Source: Euryarchaeota archaeon UBA91 (GTDB lineage Archaea > Thermoplasmatota > Poseidoniia > Poseidoniales > Poseidoniaceae). Taken from it: a stretch of 64,000 nucleotides of DNA. Location: assembly GCA_002499705.1 (NCBI GenBank), contig DAMU01000077.1, positions 1-64,000 on the forward strand, written 5' to 3'. Below the pieces are notes generated by a model, which was not told where the DNA came from, ran no database searches, and saw only the letters and a list, made by a program, of their open reading frames with translations. The first letter of the stretch is position 1; each line of letters begins with the position of its first letter. The translations under genes were made by a program, and so were the position numbers. Shown in pieces: positions 42,823 to 50,421 of the stretch.

Positions 42823-44259
42823 ATGAGCGCAAAACAGATGTCGATTGATGGAAAATGGTGCGATGCAGAGGACGGCGCTACTGCCGATATACTCAACCCA
42901 GCCACAGGTGAAGTAATGGCTACGACCCCAAAAGCAACTCTTGCTGACGTGAACCGATGTGTTGATGCTTCGACGGCTGCATTCAATGATTCTTCTTGGA
43001 AAAATATGGACCCTGCCCAACGCGGTCGAATCCTCAACAAAATGGCACAAGCAACCTATGCCAAAGCGAAAGAACTTGCAGTTATAGAATCCAACAATAA
43101 CGGGAAAACCTTCCGAGAAGCACTTTCTGAAATCCGCTACGGAGCGTGGACACTCGAATACTTCGCAGGACTATCGGATAAAATCGAAGGCAGTACCATT
43201 CCAGTCCCAGGAAATCGACTGAACTATACATTACGCCAACCGCTTGGCGTAACTGTTCACATTATCCCATGGAACTTCCCACTCCAACTGGCACTTCGAT
43301 CCATTGCACCAGCACTTGCTGCAGGATGCACCGTCATTGCAAAGCCAGCTTCTTGGACGCCTCTGTCTTTACTTGCATGGGCAAAAGCAATGGAAGAAGC
43401 AGAAGTCGGACTCCCATCAGGAGTTCTTCAGGTTATTACAGGCTCTGGCGGTCTCATTGGTGATGCACTTGCTGGACATAAAGGCGTAGATGGAATTGTC
43501 TTGACCGGAGGAGTTCCTACTGGACAAACAGTCATGGCCAAGGCGAGTGAAAACCTAACACCCGTCACACTTGAACTCGGTGGAAAAGGCGCCAATATTG
43601 TCTTCCCTGATGCGAATCTAAGATACGCTGCAAAGGCAATTTGCTTTGGAATTTTCATGAATGCTGGACAAATGTGTTGGGCTGGTTCTCGACTGATTGT
43701 TCACGAAGATGTCCACGATGAGTTGGTCGATGCCGTCGTTGCTGAAGTCGGCAAATGGAAAGTCGGACCTGGAATGGAAGAAGGCGTCCGTATTGGAAGC
43801 CTCGTTCATCAAAACCACCGCAAAGAGGTCATGGAGAAGTTATCTGCTGGACTCGCTATGGGCGGCAAAGTCGTTTGTGGTGGAAACATCATCGAAGGCG
43901 ATGGAGCATTTATGGAAGCAACTGTTGTCACTGGAGTTGACAATGAAAATCTCCTCTTCAATGATGAGTTATTCGGGCCAGTGCTATCGGTAACATCCTT
44001 CAGCGAAGACGCTGAAGCATTGTCTTTGGCGAATGACTCACCGTTTGGATTGCTCAATGGCATATGGACCAACAACCTCAGCCGAGCACATTCAATGGCC
44101 CGTGATTTAGAAAGTGGTATGGTTTCTATCAATGAATATCCCATCACATTCCCTCAAACTGCGTTTACCGGATGGAAACAATCTGGAATTGGTGTCGAAC
44201 AAAGCCAGGACGCAATGCGATTCTATACCAAAGTAAAGAATGTCAACATCAAACTTTGA
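42823..44259 (+). CDS. Aldehyde dehydrogenase (NAD(P)-dependent)
   Basis: A 478-residue ALDH-superfamily enzyme oxidising an aldehyde to the acid. Landmarks are HIIPWNFPLQLAL, the base glutamate in TLELGGKG (near residue 251), the nucleophile in NAGQMCWAGSRL (Cys near 285), ELFGPVLSVTSF and the C-terminal GWKQSGIG. ATG 42823 (MSAKQMSIDGKW) matches usual family N-termini. It is followed nine bases later by a crotonase gene and lies in a neighbourhood with a 3-hydroxyacyl-CoA dehydrogenase and a BoxB-like oxygenase, so a semialdehyde from ring cleavage is a possible substrate. A general fatty or betaine aldehyde role is the alternative. Confidence 0.92.
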   Translation: MSAKQMSIDGKWCDAEDGATADILNPATGEVMATTPKATLADVNRCVDASTAAFNDSSWKNMDPAQRGRILNKMAQATYAKAKELAVIESNNNGKTFREALSEIRYGAWTLEYFAGLSDKIEGSTIPVPGNRLNYTLRQPLGVTVHIIPWNFPLQLALRSIAPALAAGCTVIAKPASWTPLSLLAWAKAMEEAEVGLPSGVLQVITGSGGLIGDALAGHKGVDGIVLTGGVPTGQTVMAKASENLTPVTLELGGKGANIVFPDANLRYAAKAICFGIFMNAGQMCWAGSRLIVHEDVHDELVDAVVAEVGKWKVGPGMEEGVRIGSLVHQNHRKEVMEKLSAGLAMGGKVVCGGNIIEGDGAFMEATVVTGVDNENLLFNDELFGPVLSVTSFSEDAEALSLANDSPFGLLNGIWTNNLSRAHSMARDLESGMVSINEYPITFPQTAFTGWKQSGIGVEQSQDAMRFYTKVKNVNIKL

Positions 44260-44268
44260 GGTGAAGCA

Positions 44269-45057
44269 ATGAGCGTTCAATCGAGTGATATGGGGAATGG
44301 TATACGTCTGATTCGTTTCTCTGGTCAATCTGCTGCACAGTCTTTTTCTCGAGAATTTTTACCACAGATTGCCAAAGCCATCGACCAAGGCCTCACGAAC
44401 CCAAACGTACGGGCTTTGGTTCTCACCGGTGAAGGCAAATTCTTCTCCGCTGGAGCAGATATCAATGCATTTGCTCAAGCCATCAAGGATGAAGATGCTC
44501 CACAACTCATTCGTGATCTAACCGGCGTTCTTCATCCACTCTTGATGAGAATGCGCCAATCACCGAAAATCTCCATCGCTGCGATAAACGGCGCATGTGC
44601 CGGAGGCGGACTCGGTTTGGCTCTCGCTTGTGATGCAAGAATCGCATCTTCAAAAGCCAAAATGGCCGCCTCGTATTCAGGAATGGGATTGTCACCAGAC
44701 GGTGGCACAACGTGGCTCTTACCTCGTCTGGTCGGCGACCAAGTGAGTAGAAGATTCTTCTTTGAAAATGAAATATGGGATGCAGAACAGTGTGTCTCAG
44801 TTGGAGCAGTTGACGCCTTGGTCGATGATGAGCAACTCATTGAAGCAGCTGGAGAAATGGCAAAAAGATGGAGTCAATGGGGTAATCACACAAAGGAAGC
44901 GACCAAACACTTACTCGACATTCAGTCTGTTCATGATTTTGAAACTCATCTGAAGCATGAACGCACACTCATTGAAGCTGCAGGGACAACTGAAGCCTTC
45001 AAGGAAGGTGTAGCAGCTTTTATCGAAAAGCGTAAACCCAACTTTCAACCTGAGTAA
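44269..45057 (+). CDS. Enoyl-CoA hydratase/isomerase (crotonase family, PaaG-like)
   Basis: A 262-residue crotonase-fold protein. Oxyanion-hole motifs are FFSAGADINAFAQ and NGACAGGGLGLALACDARIA. The segment SYSGMGLSPDGGTTWLLPRLVG carries Asp where true hydratases have Glu, as in PaaG-type isomerases of phenylacetate catabolism. It is probably co-transcribed with the aldehyde dehydrogenase nine bases upstream, and it converges with the 3-hydroxyacyl-CoA dehydrogenase gene. The context suggests isomerisation or hydration of a ring-derived acyl-CoA, but ordinary beta-oxidation cannot be excluded. Confidence 0.88.
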   Translation: MSVQSSDMGNGIRLIRFSGQSAAQSFSREFLPQIAKAIDQGLTNPNVRALVLTGEGKFFSAGADINAFAQAIKDEDAPQLIRDLTGVLHPLLMRMRQSPKISIAAINGACAGGGLGLALACDARIASSKAKMAASYSGMGLSPDGGTTWLLPRLVGDQVSRRFFFENEIWDAEQCVSVGAVDALVDDEQLIEAAGEMAKRWSQWGNHTKEATKHLLDIQSVHDFETHLKHERTLIEAAGTTEAFKEGVAAFIEKRKPNFQPE

Positions 45058-45093
45058 AACGATGCTCTCTCGTAAAATTCTACGAAGATTCAA

Positions 45094-45981
45094 TCATTCT
45101 GGTAATTCGGTTTCTTCTGCTTCTCCAGAAGACCAATCATAAATCCCGATCCCAGTCTTTTTCCCTAAACGTCCTGCTGCGACGAGTTTTTCAAGCAGTG
45201 GATGAGGTTCATACGCATCGTCATTAAAGGAAGTTTGTAGGTTTTTCAAGATGTCACGCCGAACATCGAGCCCAACTAAATCACTCAAAGCAAGTGGACC
45301 CATTGGGTGTTTGTAGCCTAGAACCATTGCCGTATCGATGTCTTTGGCACTGGCTACACCGTCTGAAAGCATTCGAATGGCTTCGTTGCCAAGAGCAACG
45401 CCAAGACGACTGGTTGCAAATCCTGGAATGTCTTTGACCAATATGGTGGTTTTACCCATTGCAGTTCCAGCAGACTGGGCCGCAGTAATCGTCGCTTCGC
45501 TGGTCAAATCATGTCGAACCAATTCCAGTAGTTTCATGATCGGAACTGGATTGAAAAAATGCATTCCAATGACGTTTTCTGGACGGGAGGTTGCAGCAGC
45601 GATGTCGGCAATGGACAGCGAAGAGGTATTGGTTCCAAGGAGGGCATGAGGTGGTGCTAAGCGGTCAAGTTCCGAGAAAATGGAATGCTTGAGTTCTGGA
45701 ATTTCTGGAACCGCTTCAATAACGAGGTCTGCTTCAGCAACAGCAAGCGCCATATCTGCAAACGAATGGAGATTCTTGGACCATTCCTCTTTCTGCTCAG
45801 TGGTTGTCTTTCCGCGTGCAATACCTTTGTCCCAAAAGGCGTCGATTCGTTGCATACCTCGCTCTAAACCTTCTGGGAAAGCGTCGAACAGATGAGTTTT
45901 CCATCCACTTTGAGCGCAAACCTGTGCAATACCAGCACCCATAGTTCCGGCACCGATAACGGCAACACAGCGAATCTCCAT
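45094..45981 (-). CDS. 3-hydroxyacyl-CoA dehydrogenase
   Basis: A 295-residue stand-alone NAD-dependent 3-hydroxyacyl-CoA dehydrogenase (FadB C-terminal/PaaH/Hbd type). The Rossmann motif is VAVIGAGTMGAGIAQVCAQSGW. NTSSLSIADIA and GMHFFNPVPIMKLLELVRHDLTS (catalytic His) follow, then KDIPGFATSRLGVALGNEAIRML and the C-terminal MGPLALSDLVGLDVRRDIL. The length is typical (about 285-295). ATG 45981 (MEIRCVAV) places the first strand correctly. It is encoded 22 bp after the DMT transporter on the same strand, at the end of the unit that includes the BoxB-like gene. Confidence 0.93.
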   Translation of the reverse strand: MEIRCVAVIGAGTMGAGIAQVCAQSGWKTHLFDAFPEGLERGMQRIDAFWDKGIARGKTTTEQKEEWSKNLHSFADMALAVAEADLVIEAVPEIPELKHSIFSELDRLAPPHALLGTNTSSLSIADIAAATSRPENVIGMHFFNPVPIMKLLELVRHDLTSEATITAAQSAGTAMGKTTILVKDIPGFATSRLGVALGNEAIRMLSDGVASAKDIDTAMVLGYKHPMGPLALSDLVGLDVRRDILKNLQTSFNDDAYEPHPLLEKLVAAGRLGKKTGIGIYDWSSGEAEETELPE

Positions 45982-46003
45982 GACAAGCCCAAAGCGTCCG
46001 ACT

Positions 46004-46927
46004 TCATGATGATTGCTTGGGAAATGGTTGCTTACTCTGAGCAAGCATCACACCCCCAACAATCAATACGAATGCGAGAACCAGTGAAGCGCCAAGTTTC
46101 TCGTCAAGAAGGAGGTATCCACTTAATATTCCAAAAATGGGAACCAAATAGACATACAAGGCACTCTTTCCTGCACCGATTGTTAAAATCCCGTCTGCGA
46201 ACCATACATAGGCAATTACCGTTGAAAAAATAGCGAGGAAAATCATAGCCATCCAACCATTAAACGAAGGTTCAGGGATGCCGACCATCCATGTTTCGAC
46301 AACCATGACAGGAGTAAGCATGAACAGTCCAGCAACTGAAGACCAAACGGTCAACTGCAACGGAGAAAGACAGCGCCCGGAATCCTTTGCAGGTTCAGTC
46401 ATCGCTTTTTTCATTTGAATAGTGTTACAAGCCCAAGCAAAAGCAGCACCGGCAATCAGTAAATCACCAAGAGCTCGATCATAAAATGGGATATCAACAT
46501 TCGGAGAATACCAAAACAAAACTCCGACGCCAGCAATGCCGAGAGTGATGCCCAAACCCAATCTCCAATGCATGGCTTCTTTGAGGAAAACAATGGCCAA
46601 TAATGCAGTGAAGAAGGGGTTGAAAGTAATCATGAGAGAAGCGTCACCTGCAGCGGTATATTTCATGCCGACCATGAAAAATGCTTGATACAAACACGTT
46701 GAAAAAAACCCAATCCACGCCACTCTTTTCCATTCATCACGCGTTGGGAATATCCACTGAGTAGACAATCTCAGATAGAAGAGGAAAAACAGCACTGCGA
46801 CAATATAACGTATCCAAGAGGCGGCAAACGGTGCAACTTCTAGAGCGATGACCCGACCTGCTGGCCAGCCGACTCCCCAAATAGCGACAACAAGAATTAA
46901 TTTGACGTGAATCCAAACGTGGTTCAT
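46004..46927 (-). CDS. EamA-family (DMT superfamily) transporter
   Basis: A 307-residue membrane protein with about ten helices in two EamA repeats. The first repeat includes ILVVAIWGVGWPAGRVIA and ends around KEAMHWRLGLGITLGIAGVG. The second begins at LGDLLIAGAAFAWACNTI and ends with FGILSGYLLLDEKLGASLVLAFVLIVGGV. These are typical DMT metabolite exporters or importers. Its ATG overlaps the stop of the upstream 178-residue gene (ATGA), so the two are translationally coupled. An aromatic or acid substrate linked to the neighbouring acyl-CoA genes is inference only. Confidence 0.88.
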   Translation of the reverse strand: MNHVWIHVKLILVVAIWGVGWPAGRVIALEVAPFAASWIRYIVAVLFFLFYLRLSTQWIFPTRDEWKRVAWIGFFSTCLYQAFFMVGMKYTAAGDASLMITFNPFFTALLAIVFLKEAMHWRLGLGITLGIAGVGVLFWYSPNVDIPFYDRALGDLLIAGAAFAWACNTIQMKKAMTEPAKDSGRCLSPLQLTVWSSVAGLFMLTPVMVVETWMVGIPEPSFNGWMAMIFLAIFSTVIAYVWFADGILTIGAGKSALYVYLVPIFGILSGYLLLDEKLGASLVLAFVLIVGGVMLAQSKQPFPKQSS

Positions 46928-47460
46928 TCAAACCGCTCCAATCCAAGTTGGAGCATTCGTGAGCGTGGTAATCCTATTTCGGGTAGACCTGCAGCAGGAG
47001 CATACAGTTTCAACCCTTCAATACGTGAAACATAGAGACCATAACTGGCAATATCTGTTGGATTATATGGAGTTGGAACTCCCATCCGAGTGAGTGTAGC
47101 ACAAGCCGCCTCGGTATACAACGGGAAAAGATTGGTCGAGAAATGCATCCAGGTCGAAACTCGTGTTGCATCAACATTGTCAAGCGTAAGCAGATGTTCG
47201 AGCATCGAAACATCAGGATAGTTGACAGTTCGAATTGTCATCTCTACTTCATTCGAGATATCTTCAGGCCATACAAATGGATTATACTTTGCCCATAGAT
47301 CTGCAACTCGGATATGCTCAAGCGATGCTTCACTCTCAATCGAAAACAGCGCTGTGGCATATTTTTCGTCGTCTACGGTATCTGCAACCAAGTCGGGAAG
47401 AGCGGCGTAAAACGCCTCACACTTCTCAATGTCGAGACCATACAGTGATACTGGAATCAT
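46924..47460 (-). CDS. Unknown 178-residue soluble protein coupled to DMT transporter and BoxB-like gene
   Basis: I do not recognise this protein. It is soluble and acidic, with an initial VSLYGLDIEKCEAFYAALPD, aromatic-rich segments (DLWAKYNPFVWPEDI and TWMHFSTNLFPLYTEAAC), and a Pro-rich end (LYAPAAGLPEIGLPRSRMLQLG). There is no signal peptide or P-loop. It is sandwiched between the BoxB-like oxygenase (21 bp upstream) and the transporter (4-base overlap), so it is probably co-expressed with both. It could be an accessory subunit of the oxygenase or an enzyme acting on its product; neither is supported by a motif. Confidence 0.65.
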   Translation of the reverse strand: MIPVSLYGLDIEKCEAFYAALPDLVADTVDDEKYATALFSIESEASLEHIRVADLWAKYNPFVWPEDISNEVEMTIRTVNYPDVSMLEHLLTLDNVDATRVSTWMHFSTNLFPLYTEAACATLTRMGVPTPYNPTDIASYGLYVSRIEGLKLYAPAAGLPEIGLPRSRMLQLGLERFE

Positions 47461-47481
47461 GGTATTCCCTCAGGTTGGTGT

Positions 47482-48642
47482 TCAAGCATCAACACCGATA
47501 CCGGATGCGATTTGACGAGCAGACATTGGTTTGTTTGCAACCCACTCGAGTTTGAAGTATTCTTTGAGGTCAACTTCATCTTGTGCAGATGGTAAAGCAG
47601 CCGCAAGGTATGCGTTCCACTCTTCATCTGTGCCTTCGAAGATTGTTCCTTCTGTTGTGTATTTTTGGCGCTTGTATGTGCCGATAGCACGGTTGAAGTT
47701 TTCGTGAGGAACGAACAATTTAACACTGTCTTCTGGCAAATATCCGTTTAGTTTTTCGACTTCCTTAACGATTTCGTCATGATAATGACCACGTGCTTCT
47801 TCGTTGAGAACTTCCTTATCAACCTCAAGTCCTGCTTCGAGTTTCTTACGCTCATCCCAGCGCCCTTTAACGCCCCATACATACGACCAGTGGGCCGAAG
47901 ATGATGCGTCAACACCAAACAAATCATGTGCAGTGGAGACCCACTTGTTGAAGTATCTTTGAAGCAAGTCAAGAGGAATGATACCCGCCTTGATGACGCG
48001 ACGCAGTCCATTCGACCCTGTTCCAAGGTGGAATGATTCTTCCCTAAGCATTGGACCCATGGATGCAGCCAAAGGCTTGAATGCTGATGTTGAAAGCATA
48101 CCGAGTTGGAACTTGCCATCTCGGTCGACAAACATAGTGTAGCAGTAGAAGTCAAGCCAGTGTGTCATTGGTTGGTTAAAAGCACCAAGCAATCGATCGC
48201 CATCTTGTGCATTCCGCTCGAGGAGTTTTTGAGCTTCACGACGTCCTTGCTGTCCAAAGTAAGTCATCAACAGGTAAGCCATCTGCCAACCGTGACGCTG
48301 TTCTTCAGCCATGATACGGGCAGCTGCATATCGGTCATAGTCGGTGGGTGCGGATGCAAGCAAGTGACGTTGTTGTTCGACGGAAGCGAACTCAGTGTCG
48401 CCTTGAACAGTGATCATGCTCACGAGAGCATCACGCATGCTTTGTTGAGGGACTTGGAGAGAGCGTTCCCATTTTGGTCGGCCTTTGTAGTCACCGTATT
48501 CGATAACGTCGCCAGCGCGATCCCAATCGAACTGGATTGAGAGATCAAAGTCACCCAGCCAATCTGGATTAAATCCAACGCGTATTTGCCATTCATTAAA
48601 GTTCGAAACCCAGTCTTCCCATGTGCTTGGTAGATTGTCCAT
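47482..48642 (-). CDS. BoxB/PaaA-like diiron aryl-CoA epoxidase (oxygenase component)
   Basis: A 386-residue ferritin-fold oxygenase. Diiron motifs are visible as GDTEFASVEQQ, AEEQRHGWQMAY (ExxH) and REESFHLGTG (ExxH). The GDTEFASVEQQRHL and LGAFNQ...TMFVDRDGKFQLGML segments resemble BoxB, the oxygenase of benzoyl-CoA 2,3-epoxidase, more than PaaA. BoxB is about 470 residues, so this copy is shorter, mainly at the C-terminus. BoxB uses O2 and electrons from the flavoprotein BoxA; no BoxA or PaaBCDE homologue is in the window. The aldehyde dehydrogenase, crotonase and 3-hydroxyacyl-CoA dehydrogenase nearby fit downstream steps. The actual substrate is unknown. Confidence 0.82.
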   Translation of the reverse strand: MDNLPSTWEDWVSNFNEWQIRVGFNPDWLGDFDLSIQFDWDRAGDVIEYGDYKGRPKWERSLQVPQQSMRDALVSMITVQGDTEFASVEQQRHLLASAPTDYDRYAAARIMAEEQRHGWQMAYLLMTYFGQQGRREAQKLLERNAQDGDRLLGAFNQPMTHWLDFYCYTMFVDRDGKFQLGMLSTSAFKPLAASMGPMLREESFHLGTGSNGLRRVIKAGIIPLDLLQRYFNKWVSTAHDLFGVDASSSAHWSYVWGVKGRWDERKKLEAGLEVDKEVLNEEARGHYHDEIVKEVEKLNGYLPEDSVKLFVPHENFNRAIGTYKRQKYTTEGTIFEGTDEEWNAYLAAALPSAQDEVDLKEYFKLEWVANKPMSARQIASGIGVDA

Positions 48643-48696
48643 GATAACCCGAGGCTCGGGTCTACCTTATTGCCTTTGCGAACATGTTCGTATTTG

Positions 48697-49323
48697 TCAG
48701 GGGCTGCGCCTACGCACTTCCTCTGCAAAGGTGTGATGTACTGTAGATTCAATACGTTGTAATTGGGCTGAAAGCGTTGATTTTGCTACATCAAGGACGG
48801 CTGCTAATTCCGTGAGAGTAATTCTTCTGGGAACATCGTAGAACCCTTCTTGCATGGCCGTATCAAATACAAACCGTTGTCGAGGAGTAAGAAGACGACT
48901 TGACAACCCACGCGTTGAAACCAAACGATGAGGAATGTTTTCATTATCAAATCCAGAAAGTAAATCTCGAACTTTTTCTCGAGCGCAAGAGATTGTCCAT
49001 TCAACCCAACCGTCTCGAACTTCAAACGGCGTTCGAGGAATAACGCCAACCTTCAACAGAGGTTTGAGAAATCCTCCTCCACCAGCGATGATATCAACGA
49101 CAAAACTCTGTTTTCCAAAACTTCGGACTTCTTCGATTCCTGGATGCGAAGAAACCGTATCTACAATTTCCTCACTGCAGGATGCTCGAGCCGTTCCTCG
49201 ACCTTTTTGCAGCGGCATGTGCTCTTCGATACGGAGAACTGCGGATGGATGGCTGCGCGTAACATCTCCAGCCCAATGCCCTTCTGGCAATCGAACCTCG
49301 ATGCGAACTTGTTGCACGGCCAT
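48697..49323 (-). CDS. HTH-10 (bacterio-opsin activator type) transcription regulator
   Basis: A 208-residue regulator. The N-terminal 130 residues form a ligand-binding-like domain with a glycine-rich FVVDIIAGGGGFLKPLL. The C-terminal HTH_10 domain reads LLTPRQRFVFDTAMQEGFYDVPRRITLTELAAVLDVAKSTLSAQLQRIES (shown here only for its key residues: LTPRQ, YDVPRR, LTELA, KSTLS). This domain is typical of archaeal regulators related to Bat. It sits 54 bp upstream of the BoxB-like gene on the same strand and is the obvious candidate to control it. ATG 49323 (MAVQQVRI) is preferred; ATG 49329 is two residues longer. Confidence 0.87.
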   Translation of the reverse strand: MAVQQVRIEVRLPEGHWAGDVTRSHPSAVLRIEEHMPLQKGRGTARASCSEEIVDTVSSHPGIEEVRSFGKQSFVVDIIAGGGGFLKPLLKVGVIPRTPFEVRDGWVEWTISCAREKVRDLLSGFDNENIPHRLVSTRGLSSRLLTPRQRFVFDTAMQEGFYDVPRRITLTELAAVLDVAKSTLSAQLQRIESTVHHTFAEEVRRRSP

Positions 49324-49365
49324 GAGCATGTGTCTGTGCCAACCCACTTGAAGTTCGCGAGCGAA

Positions 49366-50319
49366 TCAAATTGCACGGGTTGTTTGAATTTGACGAACTG
49401 TGCCCGTCTCGACATCGATGATTTCACCGAAGGTAGTGGTATGAGTTTCTCCAAGAATCGCAGCTGGCAGATAACCTTCACAAACGCCAGAAGCAGCAAA
49501 GATTGCGTTTTCACTCTTGCACAAATCATGCGCCTCCCAAAGTCGCGTAAGGTCGTCACCAACCATGTTCTCTGCTCGAGCCTCTTCTTCAGGAGAACGG
49601 AAAACAAGTCGGCCTTCAAATACTCCACCAAGTCCACGAAGGGCGGTCGCAGAAATAACGCCCTCTGGGGCGGCTCCAATACCCATTAACAAATCAAAAG
49701 GTCCATCAGGTTGTGCAGCCCATATAGCGGCGGAAACATCGCCATCACCCATCAATTCAAGTTGTGCTCCACTCGCACGGATTTCTTTGAACAAGTCGGT
49801 ATGACGTTCACGATCAAGGGCAACAACGCGTACATCTGAAACCGCTTTGTCAAGGGCAGCAGCGGTTTGTTCAAGATTGTAAGCAACACCACCGTCAAGG
49901 CTGATATGACCTACAAGTTCGGAGCCACCTGCGATTTTGTCCATGTAACAATCAGGCGCATGCAGTAGAGTTCCCCGAGGAGCTGCAGCAAGAACTGCGA
50001 TTGAATTTGGAGAGTTCGATGCACAGTTATTCGTACATTCAAGCGGGTCAACAGCAATATCGATTTGAGGCGCTCCTGCAACACCGACCATGCTGCCTAT
50101 TTCTTCACCGATGTAAAGCATAGGCGCTTCATCACGCTCACCTTCTCCAATGGCGACTCGTCCGTCAAATGGCACATTATCGAAAGTACGACGCATTGCC
50201 TCAACTGCAGCCTCGTCGGCCTTTTCTTTTTCACCTAGACCACGCCATGCAGCACTCGAAATTGCCGCTTGGTCAACCGCCTCTAAGAAGTGGTGGTAGA
50301 GGTCTCCGACGCTGCCCAT
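49366..50319 (-). CDS. glpX: Class II fructose-1,6-bisphosphatase (GlpX type)
   Basis: A 317-residue GlpX-family phosphatase of gluconeogenesis, converting fructose 1,6-bisphosphate to fructose 6-phosphate. The motifs IGEGERDEAPMLYIGE and IDIAVDPLECTN hold the metal ligands; the usual EGT of the latter is ECT here, with a Cys for Gly. DCYMDKIAGG and MGIGAAPEGVISATALRGLGG follow. ATG 50319 (MGSVGDLYHHF) is the normal family start. A class I FBP aldolase gene lies 7 kb to the right, giving two consecutive gluconeogenic steps. The Gly-to-Cys change is unusual and could affect metal or substrate handling. Confidence 0.9.
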   Translation of the reverse strand: MGSVGDLYHHFLEAVDQAAISSAAWRGLGEKEKADEAAVEAMRRTFDNVPFDGRVAIGEGERDEAPMLYIGEEIGSMVGVAGAPQIDIAVDPLECTNNCASNSPNSIAVLAAAPRGTLLHAPDCYMDKIAGGSELVGHISLDGGVAYNLEQTAAALDKAVSDVRVVALDRERHTDLFKEIRASGAQLELMGDGDVSAAIWAAQPDGPFDLLMGIGAAPEGVISATALRGLGGVFEGRLVFRSPEEEARAENMVGDDLTRLWEAHDLCKSENAIFAASGVCEGYLPAAILGETHTTTFGEIIDVETGTVRQIQTTRAI

Positions 50320-50421
50320 GAGAACAGACGGGCGCGCCCCACCCATGAATGAAACGGTGTGATTCGACGGTTACACTTGTCGGTTGTTGTTCCGAATAAA
50401 CAATGATACATCGATGAAAGT

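Noticed and set aside
42703..43050. N-terminal extension of the 2-phosphoglycerate-kinase-like protein
   Set aside because: It would overlap the divergent aldehyde dehydrogenase start and has no protein-like conservation; the ATG at 42702 places the P-loop normally.
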